Notes: a model not told the origin generated them from the letters alone. Positions 1-14,683 are shown, numbered from the stretch's first letter. The stretch is 64,000 bases of DNA from Coriolopsis trogii (GCA_020543525.1 JAHYIO010000042.1:372001-436000), one strand, 5' to 3'. Made by a program: numbers and translations.

Positions 1-3000
1 AGAGTTTCGCGGACGAGTGTACCCACGGTTTCGCATCGTGCCGGCCATGTCGGGACGTGCTCCGGGATTCTCGGAATCAATGTCGGCTCGCCTTCGGGGA
101 GTCGCATCCGAGTCGCCAGTTCGAAGTGCACACCCTATGGCCCATCGCCCACGCACAGTCTAAGAGCGATCTACGGTTGCTCGACCAACTTAGACTGAGC
201 AGAGACTTTGACGCACCCCCGGGTTGGGCTCGCGTAAGGAAGACAACCCTTGATCCACGCCTCTTTGCCCTTGCCCCATTCATCACCGATAAAGGACTGA
301 CGGTCGCAATCCCATCCATTGCCCGAGGGAGACAGTGAGACGTTTTCCGCGGTAGGCGCGCTCGGATGCAGCTCCGAGGAGACCTGCGATCACCGTTTCT
401 GCTGTCTTGACCAGGGTTCCAGGGTGAGTGTTTACATGGCGTCTGGATGTCTTCGTGAACTCGGATGGACACGCAATCGTCCTTGGTCATTGGTCGTTCC
501 TCGGGTTCTCCGGCATGCAGACGCTGGGCGAGGCGTCCAAGGTCAATGTTCCAACTCAGCGTTGCGTGGGGTATGTGCGATGGCAAGGGACAGAAATCCA
601 GAAGCATCACAATGCGGTTCCACCCACTGATTGCCAATACTGGCTGCGGCAGGACGAGGTCCGACTCCAACCACCCTTCCTAGCCAAGGGGCCTCGCGAA
701 GCAATACGGCATTATCCAAGCTGTGTGACGATGCTCTTTCGAAGACCGTACATGGCGCGCAGAAGCCTCCCCGTAGCCGAAATCCCGTAGGAAGCATCAC
801 AACCCTGCTCGTGCGGCAACGCATTGCCTGACTCCACAATACTGCAGCTGCGCGACAAACAGCAACCTACAACCGTTCTGGGGCATTCGCATACCCTGCG
901 ATAGGATCCGGAGGGTCCTAGAAGTCCGGTGGGGCATGCAAGAGCCCAGACCAGTCACCTATTGCCGTTCATGAAAGCCACGCCCACCCAAGTCCACGGA
1001 CCTTGAGGAGCTCGTGCACAGTCATAGTGCCAGCACGGCGTATCCTTAACGGGCACTCCATCGCTCCGCACATAACGCCGCTGGAATGGTGCTGCATGAA
1101 CCATGCACTCAGAACCTGCGGGACGAGCCAACTGCGGCATGTGCTGATCATAGGACATCGCGGCGGTAGCTAAGCCCAGGCCCGCTGCTCCGAGTCCGAA
1201 GACGCACACTGAGAGCTGCTCTAGTACTCAGTCCTGTCTGCCACTGGTTCTGAGGTCCGAAGGATCTATAGGCTCTCGGGACGGATGCGATTTCGGCGAT
1301 ACGCACGCTGTGAGTACTTCTCAAGCGCATACGCCAACTTGCGCACTCTTCCAGTCGCGTATCGAGCGATTGTGCTATCTCGGTCGTGCCCCACGACTTA
1401 TCGCGGCCGTAGAACAGGTCCCAGGGACCTGTACGGTGGATCCTCCGTGGTCCCGCGCACACTGCACACAAATGGCGTGTAGCGGAGGAAGTCATATCAC
1501 AGAGAACACGAGGCGGATCGCGGACCTCAAAGTTCGACACACCTTCCTGTTCTACAGGCCCTTTGTCGGACACGAGGCTCTGTGCCACTCGCGAATACAA
1601 CAGTTGCCGCAATACCTGATGATGGAAGGCGAGTACGTCGACCTACTCATCTGATTTGTGTCTTGTCGCGTGTATGCTCGAGCCTTCCGCTTAACACGAA
1701 TAATGGGGAACGGCTGCCATCCGGACGGACATGTCGATGAGAACACAAAGAGAACATTATGTTTTACGCTCCATTATGTGTTACAAGTCTTGAAGAACAA
1801 GAGACGTCGTATCTGCGCAACAAACCTTCTCATCCGAAGAACAAGGCACTCGTCTGTGTCTGACCATATCCATCTCGCTTCGTCTTCCTTTTCCTAGGAG
1901 CCTCGCCGTGATCATCCTCAATCGAAGAACCAAAAAGGCAAGAAGAGACTCCCGAGTACGGTGTCATCCGTACTGATCCTCCCTCGCATCAAATTGACCT
2001 GCATTCCTAGCACGCCCCCAGGCTAACAGCTGCCCACAAAGGAGCGCAGTCAGCTCGCTAACCTCTCCTCGGCATCAGAATCTGCTGTTCGACTAGGACC
2101 GCCACTGCGCGCACGGAAGAACTCGGGCGGACGGTCGCCGCCGCCGCCGCCGCCGCCGCCACAATCCAAATACCACACACAAACGCAAACAGCGCTGTTT
2201 TCCCTTCTTCCCGGAAACCCTGTCGCAATCGATCACAAGTTGTGGATCGCCAACAAATGCATGGGGCCATCGGGCGTGGACTGCCGTCCACCGAAACAGG
2301 CAGGAAGCGTATGGCGATGTGCGACCTGCCAGTGGACGTGTGTGTATCTGCCAAAGTCCGCATTGCCCGATCGATGCTCGTCGCCACATCTGTCGATCGT
2401 AGCGAGTGCTTTGAGAGATGAGGATAGCTGCTTCTGTGAGAGGGCTCAGCGTAGGTGGAGCAGCATAGTGGGAATCGTGATCGTTGCGGGTCCCTCCGAC
2501 CACGACGGCGAACATATTGATGTGCAGCGCAAAGGGAGGAGGGTCCAGGGACTAGAGAACAGGAAGAGGAAGAAGCAAGAGATTGACGGACCTAGGACCC
2601 CGTATGCGGTCGACCCAAGGTCTGCAGGACGCACTCATGGGTGACCTTCGCGGGAGACGCAGGGATCAGCTGGGAACTGTGAGGAAGGATGTGGCCCGAG
2701 TCCCACTGCGTGCCACTTGTATTCCAGAGAGTGCGAGGTAGCTTACGATCACTACGAAATGAATAGCAAGACCTGTCTCGTCACTCGCGCGGTTTCCACA
2801 ATGTTCTCGGAAGGGATGCCTCCACTAGACTTCCCCTCTCGGTGTCGAAGGGAGTTACCGGTTGCAGAACTCCATCGTCCCGATGATACATCTGTGAGAA
2901 GTGACTGAGGCGTTGATCAATACAAGTGAGTGGCCATATCTGACAGCGCTGCGTGCAAGGATGACGGTGCTGCGAAACTCCGCCAGACGTAGCACGCCGA

Positions 3001-6000
3001 AAGGCAGAGCACATACCACGCACTATGTCGGACGGAACTGCACTCCATCCTCCGTACCTCAAGCATCATCGACGCCACTACTACGTCTCGCCTCATATAC
3101 GCCATTGGCACAATGGCATAACTCCGCTCTATCATCGTCTCCCAGCACCCTGGGAGCGCGCCATCTGGAGACAGTTCTAGACGGCCCGATGGCTATGACA
3201 TTCGACATTGTCCACTGTATTGGCTGGGATCGTAGGAACTTCGGGGAGGGAAGATCAGCATAGCACATGGTCCCGAGCCCATTCAGATTGGAATAGATCT
3301 GAGGAACGCACCCCATCTCAGCTCGTCCAAATGCACAACCTGGGATGATCAATGTCAATTAGCGGCGGCTGCAGTCATGACGTCAGCTAGACATCCCGAG
3401 GGCAGTCGTTGTTCCATCCTCGCCGGAGGAAAGAGATGTGGGGTTATAGATGGTGCCAAAGTACGCCATCCTCCAGAGCTTGACCATTGCCAAAGCCTGG
3501 TGATGGCACTTGGGTCACTGAAGGTCTGTTGCATTAACATGGCGTCATCGTCCCGGGAGAAAGATAGAGATGAGTAAGCAGATGGCTTCAGAGAGCTGCT
3601 GCTCAGCTGCACAACAATGGTCGTCTTGAGCACTGCGCAATTGCGTAAAACTTACCGCTGAGAACCCGAAGCCGCTTTCGTGCGAGCGGACGGCTGGCTA
3701 GTAGACAAGAACCTACGGTGGGTGTATTCTGATGCAGATGCGAGAGAACGTTAGCCAGTCCAGCGTTGACGAAAACGGATGGAATGACTGACCGCCGGAC
3801 GAGCCAAGGAAGGCAAGTCGGACCGAGCTGGTTACCGCCCAGGCGGGAAAGAGTCACCTAAACTGCATTCGTGGCGTATGGGAAGCCGCTGTGGTCGGCG
3901 TGGCGGTAGCATCTGATACACACTGCTTGGAACAGCGATCAGGCGTGGACAAAGAGGGTGTTAGCGTTGCTGAGAGCAGATGGGCCTTGATGTCGATGTC
4001 GGGATGAGACATCGATGGACGAGCGATGCCGACGCTCAGTTATGCCCAATTCGCGCACGATCGAATCGGGAGCGCCCCCGCGTCTGCGAGACATTCGGTA
4101 GACGCGTGTGCAGGCGTCCGCGCCAAACACTTAACCGCTGATGAGACGTGCTCTCCATTCCTCACTGCACCTTTTGGACGCGCATTTGCGGGAGTTCATG
4201 TGCAGCAACTGTTGCAAAAAGGCCATGACCAAAAAGGTGAACCTCCAATTCGCATCTTCAACAGTCCATAGGCTCGACGTATGCCCTCTGCCGAACACTC
4301 TGGAAGACCTTACGGCGAGCCTCGTGGACTCAATAGCCAAGTCTGACAGCGCTTGGAGTGTATCCAACACTGCCTTTTCCTAGCAGATGGCAAGTGAGTC
4401 AGTCAGAATCCACAAGTGGAACACAATATGGACACTTGAAAGGCAAGGCACGCACTCTTTTGTCGTACCGACTTGGCAGCCCGGCCTCAATTGCGTGAGA
4501 GACACCTTCATTGTTGTGCCAACTGTCATGCGCCATGGGCAATCAGAGGACGGCCAACAGTTGGACACCGTCCCCGGTCTGTGAAACTTACGCCTGTCGC
4601 ACAGCATTCCGGGGTGAGCAACGTTTGCTGAATGCGCAGCGACACATGTCCGCCTGCGAGACGAAGACACCGTTGCAACGATGCATAAACAAGCTCACTA
4701 CCTGGACGAGAAGATCATGGAGTCATGAGACACAATACAAGGGACGGACCTCGGATTGGAATGTAGTTTAGTGACATTACACAGGTATGCGCAGTACGCC
4801 GAGTTCGTTCGCATGAGAACGGTTGGATGTACGCGTCGTGACTAACCTGCTAGCTCGAAGGAGCTCAAGGAGCAGCGGCGCAGATCTGTTCCGCAGAACG
4901 TCAGCATGAATCTGAAGGCGTCCGGCGACAGTGAAAATAGCGTTCAGGATCGTCTTCGCACCTCAGCGCGAACGGTCAATTTTTTTTGAGTTGTGTATGT
5001 GCCCGAGACTGAACTCTCCTTTACATTGAGGAGCCATTCTCCGGCATCGGAACCAAAAGTTTTCAGGTTTCAGCGAGAGAGTTCGGGTTCGCGAAGGACG
5101 TGCGTACTCCGAGCAGCCGTCGGGAACGGACGCAAACTGGAAGACTGGCGCCAGACCGGCAATGGTCCCCGTCGGAGTCCTATCTGGGTTTCGACCATGG
5201 GTGCGGAGTTGCTCTGAACAAAGCTGAGTAATACAACAGCACAGCCATAGTCGGCGGCACGCTGGGGCCGAGTCTAGGTTCTCATTGTGGCTCGGATCTT
5301 GGTCGAGTGGTTTGTTTGCAAAACAACTTCTCATCTGATACTCGACCTTGCCCCACCAAGTACACAAGTTGTTTACTACACTCCAGCAACAGCCAAGTCA
5401 CATTACCGTCAATGCCCAAAGCCCATCCACGACGGCGTCCAAACACTCGTCTCATGCTCCAGCGCGAGAAGGAAATGAGTGAAGCGAGCCAATCCATTGC
5501 TTCATAGTGGATGGCTCGGCGTCATGCGCAGGACCTGCTGATGGGTGTGTATGGGTCCAGCATGCTGAGCCCAAGCAGCGTGTTTGATCCCAGTCGCGAG
5601 CCCGCCGCCTTCTGGCGACAAAGCAAAGTGCAACCTGACCACAGCCGTTTCTCGCACACGCCTCCCGTCTCATCTGTCAGATGCGCGTGCAGGGCCGGAT
5701 GGAAGCGCACGTTTGCAGTAGGTGCGGGACCTCCAGTCCACGGACACGGATTGACGGAACGAAGGCAAGTATACGTCCAGCGTAACGTGTCTCAGCATGA
5801 TTGAATCTCAGTCGGCCCTTCCTGATTCTCCGTCCTGATGCGCGTTCCTAGGGACCGACTTACGTGCGCGTAAACGTTCCTTGTGCGCTATTGTACGAAC
5901 ACGCACTGACCGTCTGATCTCTTTGTCTAGAAGAAATCGCCCAAAGCAAAACCTCCGACAAGAAGCAGTCCCGAAGTCTTCCGAATCGAACGCTAGAGGC

Positions 6001-9000
6001 GTCTTGCCCCCGCGCTTGTCACAAAACATAGACCCGGGACGCATCGCGGGCGGCAACGTGAGGAACAGAACAGGTACCGATTCGAGGGTGTAATACGTGC
6101 ATGATCTCACTGAAGGACGATTCGAGTGCATCAGCATACGGCAGTGGCATGAGCTCGGACGGACTTGACGCGCCCTCAGAGCGCACGTCAGCACGGTATC
6201 GCGCCGGTCCAAAAGATTGCATCACGAGGCTCGCTCGACACCTCGAAGAGCGAAGTATCGAGCAGCGCTGCCTGCATCATGTCGCAGTCCGATTCCAAGT
6301 CCAACTCCAAGAGCCTCGAGTCTCCGACGCCGCACCCTGACGGTGGCACCGCGACGTCCCTCCATGCATCTGCAGCAATCCGCAATATGCCAAGCGGACT
6401 GGAGTTCACGACGTGATGAGCAAGCTATGACCAAACGCACCACTCACCTACACGCAGACTGTCTCGTGACGACTGTGCGGCCATAGAGCGCGCCGCATGC
6501 CGTCGTCCACCCATCCGAACGGGTCACAGAAGAGACCTCCAGAGGCACGCGACAACGGGCAGGGATGTGCGGGCGTCGGCTATTCGTTGGGGAACCGGAG
6601 GGCAGCGGGTTAAGACAAGGCGAAGTGGGTGCGTGGAAAGTCTACAACACAAATGCAGCAGTCTGGGAAGCTTGACGACTACCACCACCATGCCGGCGTC
6701 TTCACGTTCGGAGACCGTGGACACTGGACGTGGACTTGGACTTGAAGCGCACGAACGACACATGCGGCGACTGAACTGCGTTGGACGTCTAGCAATCAAG
6801 GGGAAGGGAATCAGCCAAGGGAGGCGCATGGTATCCGGCTCCCAGGTGAAGGCTCCGCTAGTCGTCGACCGTCTTGCCTAAATGCCAAGCGAGACAGCGA
6901 GAGAGGGGCGGGCGGGCATGCACGCTTGCTTGGATGTACGAGATGACTCGACCTTCTCAGGACGCGGCCTGTGATGCAGCGCTGGACGACCACAAGACGC
7001 GCGCTGGAATGCGGCAAAAGACGCGAGGCATGGTGTCCGTTATGGTAGCCGGCGAGCTCACAGCGCCATGCCCTGCTGTCCATCACTCGACTTGAGTGAG
7101 GTCATGCCCTGATCAGTTATTGCCGATGCAGGTGAGCTTGAGCACGGCGACGACACTTCATGTCCGATGGTTCACTCACCATTGTACGAGGCGATTGGCA
7201 ACCAAGCGAGGACATCACCGAACATACGAGATTGGCCCTCCGATGCGATGCAATCTGACGACAGACCAGTTTGATACTCGACATCTACGGGCATATCCCG
7301 AAGGCGATAATCGCTCCGACCATCCCATCCCTAGGTGCGAGCGCGACGACGTACGAAATGTCAGGTTCCCTCACTCGCCTCCCGTCCTGGCATCTTCCGA
7401 GTCACCTCTCACAAGCCGCTCTCAATGACAGTGGCAGGAACGTCAAGTCACCGCGACGCAGGACGATGTACGCGTCAAGAGGCCGTCAGTCACCGTTCAA
7501 TCCCCGGAGCCTGAGACGCACTACTTTCCTCTGACAGCATTGGACATGTCGACCGTATCGTGCCACGCGCTGCGACCCGCAAAGCCGAAGAACGCGTCCG
7601 CCACGTTCCGTCCATCGCGTCTCACGCCCGAATTCTGCCGTACTCGCAGAGGGCCGCATCGCGCCCACCGTGCGCTGCCCAACGCACTCAGATCCTCGAC
7701 CGCCAGGACGGCAAGAGTCATGGTCTCGTCCACCTGTCTGTCGGGCCGTCTACACCGGGCTTTACCTGACATACAGAGGCATGGGCATAGTGCACATGAA
7801 CGCGCGCGCAGTCCCTCGGTCGCCCACAGCGCACAACTGCAAGCCGCCGCACGGTGACGTTACGAGCCTCCTGACCCGCTCCCACGCTCGTCCTATGGTC
7901 GGCCGTTTCCGTAGTCCTCGCTCGACCCCCCGGGTTCTGTGCGACTCACCGCCGAGGAGTCTCTGGAACGTCTCGGTCATGGGGCCCCGCGCGCGACGCG
8001 GGAGCAAACCCCACCACTGGTCCTGGGAATCGTATCGCTCGGGGAACAACACGAGGCAGAGCCTCCAGATCGTAATGTGGTCCCCTGGGGAAAGGCGATG
8101 CCAGGGTCCGGGAGCGAATCGTGGATCGCCATCTGGTAAGTACTTGCTTGCTTAGTGCCTTGGCCTTGTGAGTGCATGTACACGATCATCAGAGATATGT
8201 ACCGTACTTTGCTCGATCGTGATTCGTGCGCGCAGGTGGTCCTGGTTCCCAGACGATCCAGTCTTGCCGCCGGCTCATGCTGATGCTGGTATGTAGAGTA
8301 CTGGCATAGCAAGTCGCTGCTTGGTATGACAGGAGGCAGACGACAGAAAGCAGGAGACGAGTCGAGCTTGTTCCAGGGACGAGCTTCCCCGCGAAGGTGT
8401 CTCAGCCGGGCATCGTGCATCACGAACGCGCCGCGGGTGCACATGCCTCTGTCGACCATGGCCACTTCGCGAGAGCAAGACAGAGCTCAGAGCTCTGAGC
8501 GTTGAGCGCTGGACGGGTGCACAGACCGTGGGGCGCGCGCGGGATCGTCGCCCGACGGCCATCGTGTCACCTCAAGAGTTTGCACGATCCAGAGTGAACG
8601 CGCCAAACTGCCATGGCCGTGGTCGCGTCACCTCGGTCCTCGACAGTCGGTGGGAGCGCCGTCTGTCTGGGTGAGAGCGACTGCTGTCAGCTCGTCCGCA
8701 TCACAAAATCATCATTGGCTAGGATCCGCTCGCCTCACTGGAGGAGAAGACGACCGAAGAGCTCCAGGTGCGGATCCCAGCGGGGAATAGCGCTGCCGCG
8801 ACATGCTCAAGCTCAAGCTTATCACAGGCACCGTTAGCCGCCTGCACGACTTCTTGACTCTGGCTCTTTCCACAACAGGCACGAGAAGAGGGGCGAAGAG
8901 GAGCTGTCCATGCACCAGTGTGCACGTACCGCATCACAGTACCCGTACCTGCGAGAAGGTGTACGAGAGCAGGACGTCGGTATGTCTCTGTCGGATATAA

Positions 9001-10200
9001 CGAGCGCGGGACTCACTGACCGTCCAACAGGAGATGCGGCGGGAATACATACACCAGCAGCGCAGGACGACAGACAGACACCAACCGAAAAAATGCCTAT
9101 TGAGAACGGGCGTCGCACAGCACAGCGCACAGACCGCGAAGACCGACCTTCACAACGAGCGGATTCGTCGAGCCCCGTTGATGGGTCTCCGCGTGCCAGA
9201 GTGGGCGCTCCGCCGCGTCCTGAGGACTCCTTCAACTTGTCCGATGCGCACCGCTTCGTGGCTCAGGTGTCTGGCGTGCGCAGTCCCAGGCTCGACGGTC
9301 TCCGTGCGGCCGTTCGCGGTTCGTCGGGGCTAGTACGTATACTCGTTGCACAGCCTGAACCCTAGCTCTTGCAGAGTTTCCCCGCCGACGCGACAAGTCG
9401 GGGGAACGGTTTGAAAAAGGCCGACGTTGGATCGAACCCTACAGGCTACGCGCCGATGACGAGGATCCGCGGAAGCAGCCGCGATGTGTAAGGAGCCCTG
9501 CGCTCTGTGCAAGATGCGGTGTGCAACGTCGCACGGTCCTGGGCGCACTGTGATGACGTCATAGCATATAGCGACGAGCGCTATGACCAGTTACACTGCG
9601 CCTCGAGTTTGACACCGGACGTACATATCCGCCTTCTATGGTCACAGACTCGAGAGTGCGTCATCGTCCGGCGTCGCGAAGTCGGTAGGCGGACGTACCA
9701 CGCCATCGCACCTGTCCTCTGATCATCGTCATCGTGCAGAGAGCTTTCCAGCGGGAGTCCTGCGGTATTCTGCCGCGATGCAGGGATGAGCGATGGGGGC
9801 CTGAGCGTCCAGGGGACCGGCGCGGTCCTGCTCTTGTCGCGGTGGCTGAGGCATCCGGCCAGATGGCCATCTCCTGTTCACCGTCTCACTTGTACCGATG
9901 ACCGAGATGACTGATTCTCGGACTTCGTTCCGCGTCCGCGCCGGCGTAGGATTCAAAGGAAGAGACACTTGACGTCAGCCGTCGGTACGCCGGGCAACCC
10001 GGTTGCGATTCTGCATGCACAGGCGGGACCTTCGGCGTGCGCGGAGGCTATCCTGACCATGTCGAGACGACTGGCAGAGAAAGCGACGCTCGACTTTCTC
10101 GATCGGACGTCAGCAGGAGCGTGAATGGTGCACGTGCGCATTTGGGAGTGACGAGGGAAGATGGACTCAGGACTGGCGACGGACTCACCACGGTCCACAG
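1..10200. other. Long region with no supportable gene
   Basis: No open frame here combines an ATG start, plausible splice sites and a recognisable protein. Open frames are short (mostly under 200 codons), occur on both strands and resemble no family I know. The base composition is mixed and not strongly AT-rich, so strong RIP-like decay is not obvious. It may be intergenic DNA, degraded transposon sequence or genes too intron-rich to see. The only clear simple repeat is a short GCC tract near 2.1 kb. Confidence 0.5.
2137..2160. repeat. (GCC)8 trinucleotide microsatellite
   Basis: Eight uninterrupted GCC units are visible. They lie in no supported gene. Confidence 0.9.
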
Positions 10201-10723
10201 ACTGCGATCTGGCGAAGCGCTTTCGAGGGCAATCCCCTGCGCGAACCCTCACACAAGGTGAGTCCGCCCCTAGTCATCACAACAGTAGTCGTGCGCGTGT
10301 GCGGGAGCGCACCTCGTGCTGTCCTATCGCATAGCCAACGTAAAGCAACACGAGAAGCACGCGAGCACGAGCCGTCGACGCACAGCTACGAGCACGAGCA
10401 CCAGCAGCAGTCTCAGATCCGTACCCTCGCTCTTCACGTGGGCGCACTGCGCGCACGCGCATGACATTTACAGTTGCTTGCCGCACCGTGCACGCGAGGG
10501 CACCTGAGGGGGGCCTGCCGTGCAGTGATCGCAACAGCGTACGCCTAGCGACGGAAGAGGGGGATCCCGAGGCCCCCCTCTATACTGCACCGCCTGCAGA
10601 AAGGAGCAGATTGCGTTGCGTTGGCGAGAAGCCGAGAGGGGAGCGAAAGAGAGTGAGAGTAAGGAGGAGAGAGAAGGAGGGCCACGCGCGCGGACGAGTG
10701 GAGCTAGGGAAGAGGGCATCCAT

Positions 10724-11564
10724 GCCTCAAGCCTCAGGCCTCAGGATCGAGCCGCCCGATTGACCGACGGTATGCGCGAGCGCGAGCGACACCCCACATT
10801 GACAACGTCCCGATGCCGGGCGTCCGTGCACCGCGCGCGTGGCATAGAGTTGCGTTTGTGGACGCGCTGTTTACGCGCGGGGCGGTGCACCGTGCACGCC
10901 GCGTCCCTCGTCCGGATGTCCACGATACATGGTGCTTCCCCCCACCCCCCTGTTTTTCGAGAACACTGCGCACCGCACACCGCATGGGGACAACCCCTGG
11001 GCTTCCCTCGAGCTCCTAAACGGGTGCCAGGAAGCCTGACAAGGAGACAGGGAGAGAAGTGAAGGAGGTGTGCTGCGCCGCACGACTGAGCCTGGGGGAC
11101 GTCGTTCCCGAGTGGTACTCGGTGCCTTCGAGATAGCGTGACCGTGAATAGTGGTCGACGACCGCGAGACGGTCGACGGATGCGGACGTCCGTCCGTGAC
11201 GAACGGCGACCCTCTCCCTCTCCCTCTCTCCCTCACCCGGTGCCACGTGCGCGGTAGTGCTCCGGACCTGATCATGACACCGAGGGCCTCCTCGAGGATC
11301 TAGATCGGGACAGCGTACAGTACAAATGAGCATCGCGAGCACGAATCAGGCGCGGCAGATCTAGAGCACCCACAACGCACTATGTCACTGCGCACACCCT
11401 GACGCGTCCCGTCGCAGACTCGGACTCGGACTCGGGCTCGGGCTCGGAACGAAAGAAGGATCGGTGAGCGACGGAAGACCAGGACGGAGAAGACTCGTCA
11501 AAGGGCCGTCTGCAGAAGCGGAGCACATGGCCCGATCTCGAACCTGAGGCCTGAGGCCTGAGGG
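10724..11564. repeat. Inverted repeat pair of CCTCAGG units bounding 841 bp
   Basis: A 28-bp block at 10724-10751, made of CCTCAGG-like heptamers followed by ATCGAG, is matched in inverted orientation at 11537-11564 (25 of 28 positions). The two arms bound 841 bp. There is no clear target-site duplication and no coding sequence inside. It could be a small inverted-repeat element or convergent low-complexity sequence. Confidence 0.4.
11418..11447. repeat. GGACTC/GGGCTC hexanucleotide repeat
   Basis: About five hexamer units (two GGACTC-type, then GGGCTC-type). Similar hexamers recur at 16594-16620 and 63839-63877. Confidence 0.8.
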
Positions 11565-14500
11565 AGCAGCGGAACCATGATGCCGCAGCGCTGCTTCAGG
11601 ATACCGCTGTTGGCGGTTCCGTAGCTGACGGCGCGCGGATCCGCTCGCCGTGCTGTTCGCTGCAGCTGTAGGCTGTAGCATCCTAGGTTGAACGTCGAAC
11701 GTTTCGACGTCGAACGTGGCGTCGACGCTGCACGGCGCTCGCACATCCACGCCAGGCGAAGTCGCCCGGACGTCCCGTCAAGATCGCTTGGCGTACGTCG
11801 ACACTCGGGATCCGGACCTCGGGACGGAGACAGTACTAGTACATCATCAGGCCTGCCCGTGGAAGCGCACCGCGGAGTCAGTATGCAAGTGAGCGGCGAA
11901 GACAGAGCAGAGCGTAAACGCGATCGTACGTACCTGCCAGCAACGTGCGCGAGGCTGTTGTCCCGCGATGGAGAGCGATGGACGGAACGGGTAGTGGTGC
12001 TCCTGTACGCCAACGTACATAAGACTAAGTTACCGCTGGCAAGCGACAACCACCCGGGCCCGGCTACACAAGCGGATACGTACGACTTGCCTCACGCGTC
12101 GCTCGGAGTCGCACATGTACGCGGCTCGGGCTCGAGGGGTACCGCGTATGGCAAAGTCCACCAATGCACCATCCACGGACAGAGCGTGGGCCGTCCGAGG
12201 AAGAGGAAGAGGTTCGGATTCGGAAGCGCCGAGTGCCCGTGTGGGGTTACGGAATGCTGGATGCGGACGGAGTGCTGGAGGGCAGCAGCACATGAAGCGG
12301 GGACTTGCGATGGTGGATGAGCACAGCGCCGAGGGGAACAGTGAACGCCTCTCATCACTGTCACCGTCCGTGCACACGAGACGCGAGTGAAAGCGAGATG
12401 GACCTGGAGTCCGTGGGCAGGGCGATGGCCGAGATGAGCGGAGCGGGGTGGATCTGTACGGTAGTACCGAGACGCTATCGTACGGGAGATTCGTCGCAGA
12501 CTTCGCGATGCACGACGGGGAAGCGGGGGGCACCCCGCACGTACGTCCGAGCTCTGCCGCTGCGAGCGGGCTGGGGCACACGACGGACTGTAAAGTGTAC
12601 AGTGCTCACCGCTCGCCTGAGAACGCACCGCGTAAAGCCCGCGTCCCGGCCTCTGGATCTCATGCCTTCCTCTGGGGCCCCTCTCTCCGAACGGTACCTT
12701 CTGCGCTGCGTGGGCTCAAGGAAGGCGGCGTGACACATTCGAGCACCCCTTCGCGCGGGGTCTTGGAGCTTGAATTCGGCGCGTGGCGAGGTCCTGCGGT
12801 CCCGCTCCTGTTCGAGTGTTGGTTCGCGGCTGCCTCGTGAAGGTGAAGAGGGTTCGGGCTTTGCTGGCGTGGTGTGAGGTGAACCCGAGCGTGCGTACGT
12901 GTAATGGAGACGGTGCTGTGCTCGTCTGGAAGGACGCGGGTTTGGTGAGTCGACGCGCATTTGGAGTGTATCGGAATGGGCCTAGGAAGCCGCAGACGTG
13001 TTACAGTCGGATGAGGTGGTTTGGGAGACGCATATAACAGAGCGAAGGGGAAAGACAAGCGGGGAGATGATCTCGGGAAGCGGGACGTTGTTTGGCCGTC
13101 GAGAGTTGAAACGAATTTGGTCGTCCGAGTCCGAGTCGGGGTGGCGGAAGGGCGCACTTGTTTTGAACAGCTTGCGAGCGTCGCGTGCCGAAGTTGTTGA
13201 TGTGGATGCCAACGAGACATGCATGGCATGCGTAGATGAAATACGGATGTAGTACGAGTACAAGACCAAGCACTGTGTTACACCCATATAGTAAGGCGCG
13301 CGCGACGTCATTGTAGCGGAATGCTCGGAAGCTGCGATGACACTCGATCGGGCAGTAGCTGGCAACACTGCAGCTGGTAGCCACTGTTACGTTACTCTGA
13401 ACGTTTGGACGGATATGGGGAGGACATGAGTCAAACCGTGCAAAGAGGGAGCAGTTCAGTGAATGTGTGGCAGTGGGGCGAGCACATGTCGAGGACGAGG
13501 TGGACTCGACCGCTGGTAGTAGCAAGAGTGTTCCGATTCGTACATCGGTACGTTGACGAGAGATGACGGGTGCACATGCCTACACCAGGGCCGGAACCGC
13601 GCCACGAATGAAGCGGGACGCCATGGGGCGCTGTGGCAGAGATGATACACACGTTGGAAAGAGAACGGCGCTCGTCGGAAGGATGCAGGAATGCGGGTTG
13701 GGAGGAGAACTATGAGGATTGATTGAAGGAGCACGCGCGGCGGGTGCGAGTGGCCGACGGGAAGGGACAGCGCATCAGGCAGTGGAGCGGGCTATGCAGA
13801 GTCGCTGGGAGACGGGATGGGACTGGGCGCTGTCATGGACGGAGCAAAGAGGGACGGTCTGGGTGCGCGGCACAGTCGGGGGTTGACGACGGCGGACATA
13901 CATATGGCCTGGACGAGGCTTGGGCTGCTGGCGTTCAGTAAGCAAGAATGAAGATGGAAGAGGGGCGGGTGGGGCGCGCGGCTCGATCCGACGTCGGAAG
14001 CGGCAACAGACGCCCCCCAGTCTGTGGGACCAAGCCACAAATGGGACGTGTCCGGCGCCTCTTCCGGGTGAGACTTGTGCAACGGGCGATCTCGATAATG
14101 TTCCTGGCTGTACCCCACGGCTGACGGACGTATATATCCTCCTGGGGTTCGCTGGGGCTCTGTGCATACGGCCTCTCGTCTCTAGCAGCGCCCACCGACT
14201 GTCGCCGCATCCTCTCTGCTGGACACGTACAAAACTCGGTGGATCTGTGTCCATCGCCTCGCGGCTCGCAAGCACACCCGAACGCACGCAGCGGCCTCGT
14301 TTCTGGCCACGCACGGTGAGTTTCTTATCGACTCGTTCTGGAGGGACGCGCGAGCCGGGATCCGGATCAGAAACCGTCTGGCAAAAAGGATGGCGTGATG
14401 GGGTTCGGCGGCATGGGACGTGCACGGCGGACGTATCTGGGCACTTGCCGCGCGGCGGCGCCAGTCCCTTCCCGGTTGGGCCCTGGGAGGCGACGGATGG

Positions 14501-14683
14501 AGATGCACGCACGCACGCACAGCTCGAGCTGTCCCTCCAGCCCCAAGTCTCCAACCTTCCTCGTTGGCACCACTAGCGGCCCCTTCGGATACTAACCCTT
14601 ATATCTCCCTCCTCCTCAGCCCCTTCCCCACAACTCTCCCCTTCCTCCGCCGCCGCCTCTACCCCTCCCTCCTCCTCCCCTCC

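Larger units (their letters stand above)
10201..14683. other. GC-rich region upstream of cyclin gene 1
   Basis: About 4.5 kb of clearly GC-richer DNA with many CpG steps, purine/pyrimidine-skewed blocks and short repeats. Open frames of 100-260 codons overlap on both strands, as expected by chance in GC-rich sequence, and none looks like a protein family. The final 100 bp before the cyclin ATG is a pyrimidine-rich 5' leader with a TATA-like TTATAT around 14600. It could be an unusually long regulatory upstream region, but that is inference. Confidence 0.45.

Noticed and set aside
11498..14576. Many 100-260 codon frames on both strands in the GC-rich block
   Set aside because: GC-rich DNA has few stop codons. 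The frames are Arg/Pro/Ser-rich, overlap each other and have no family features.
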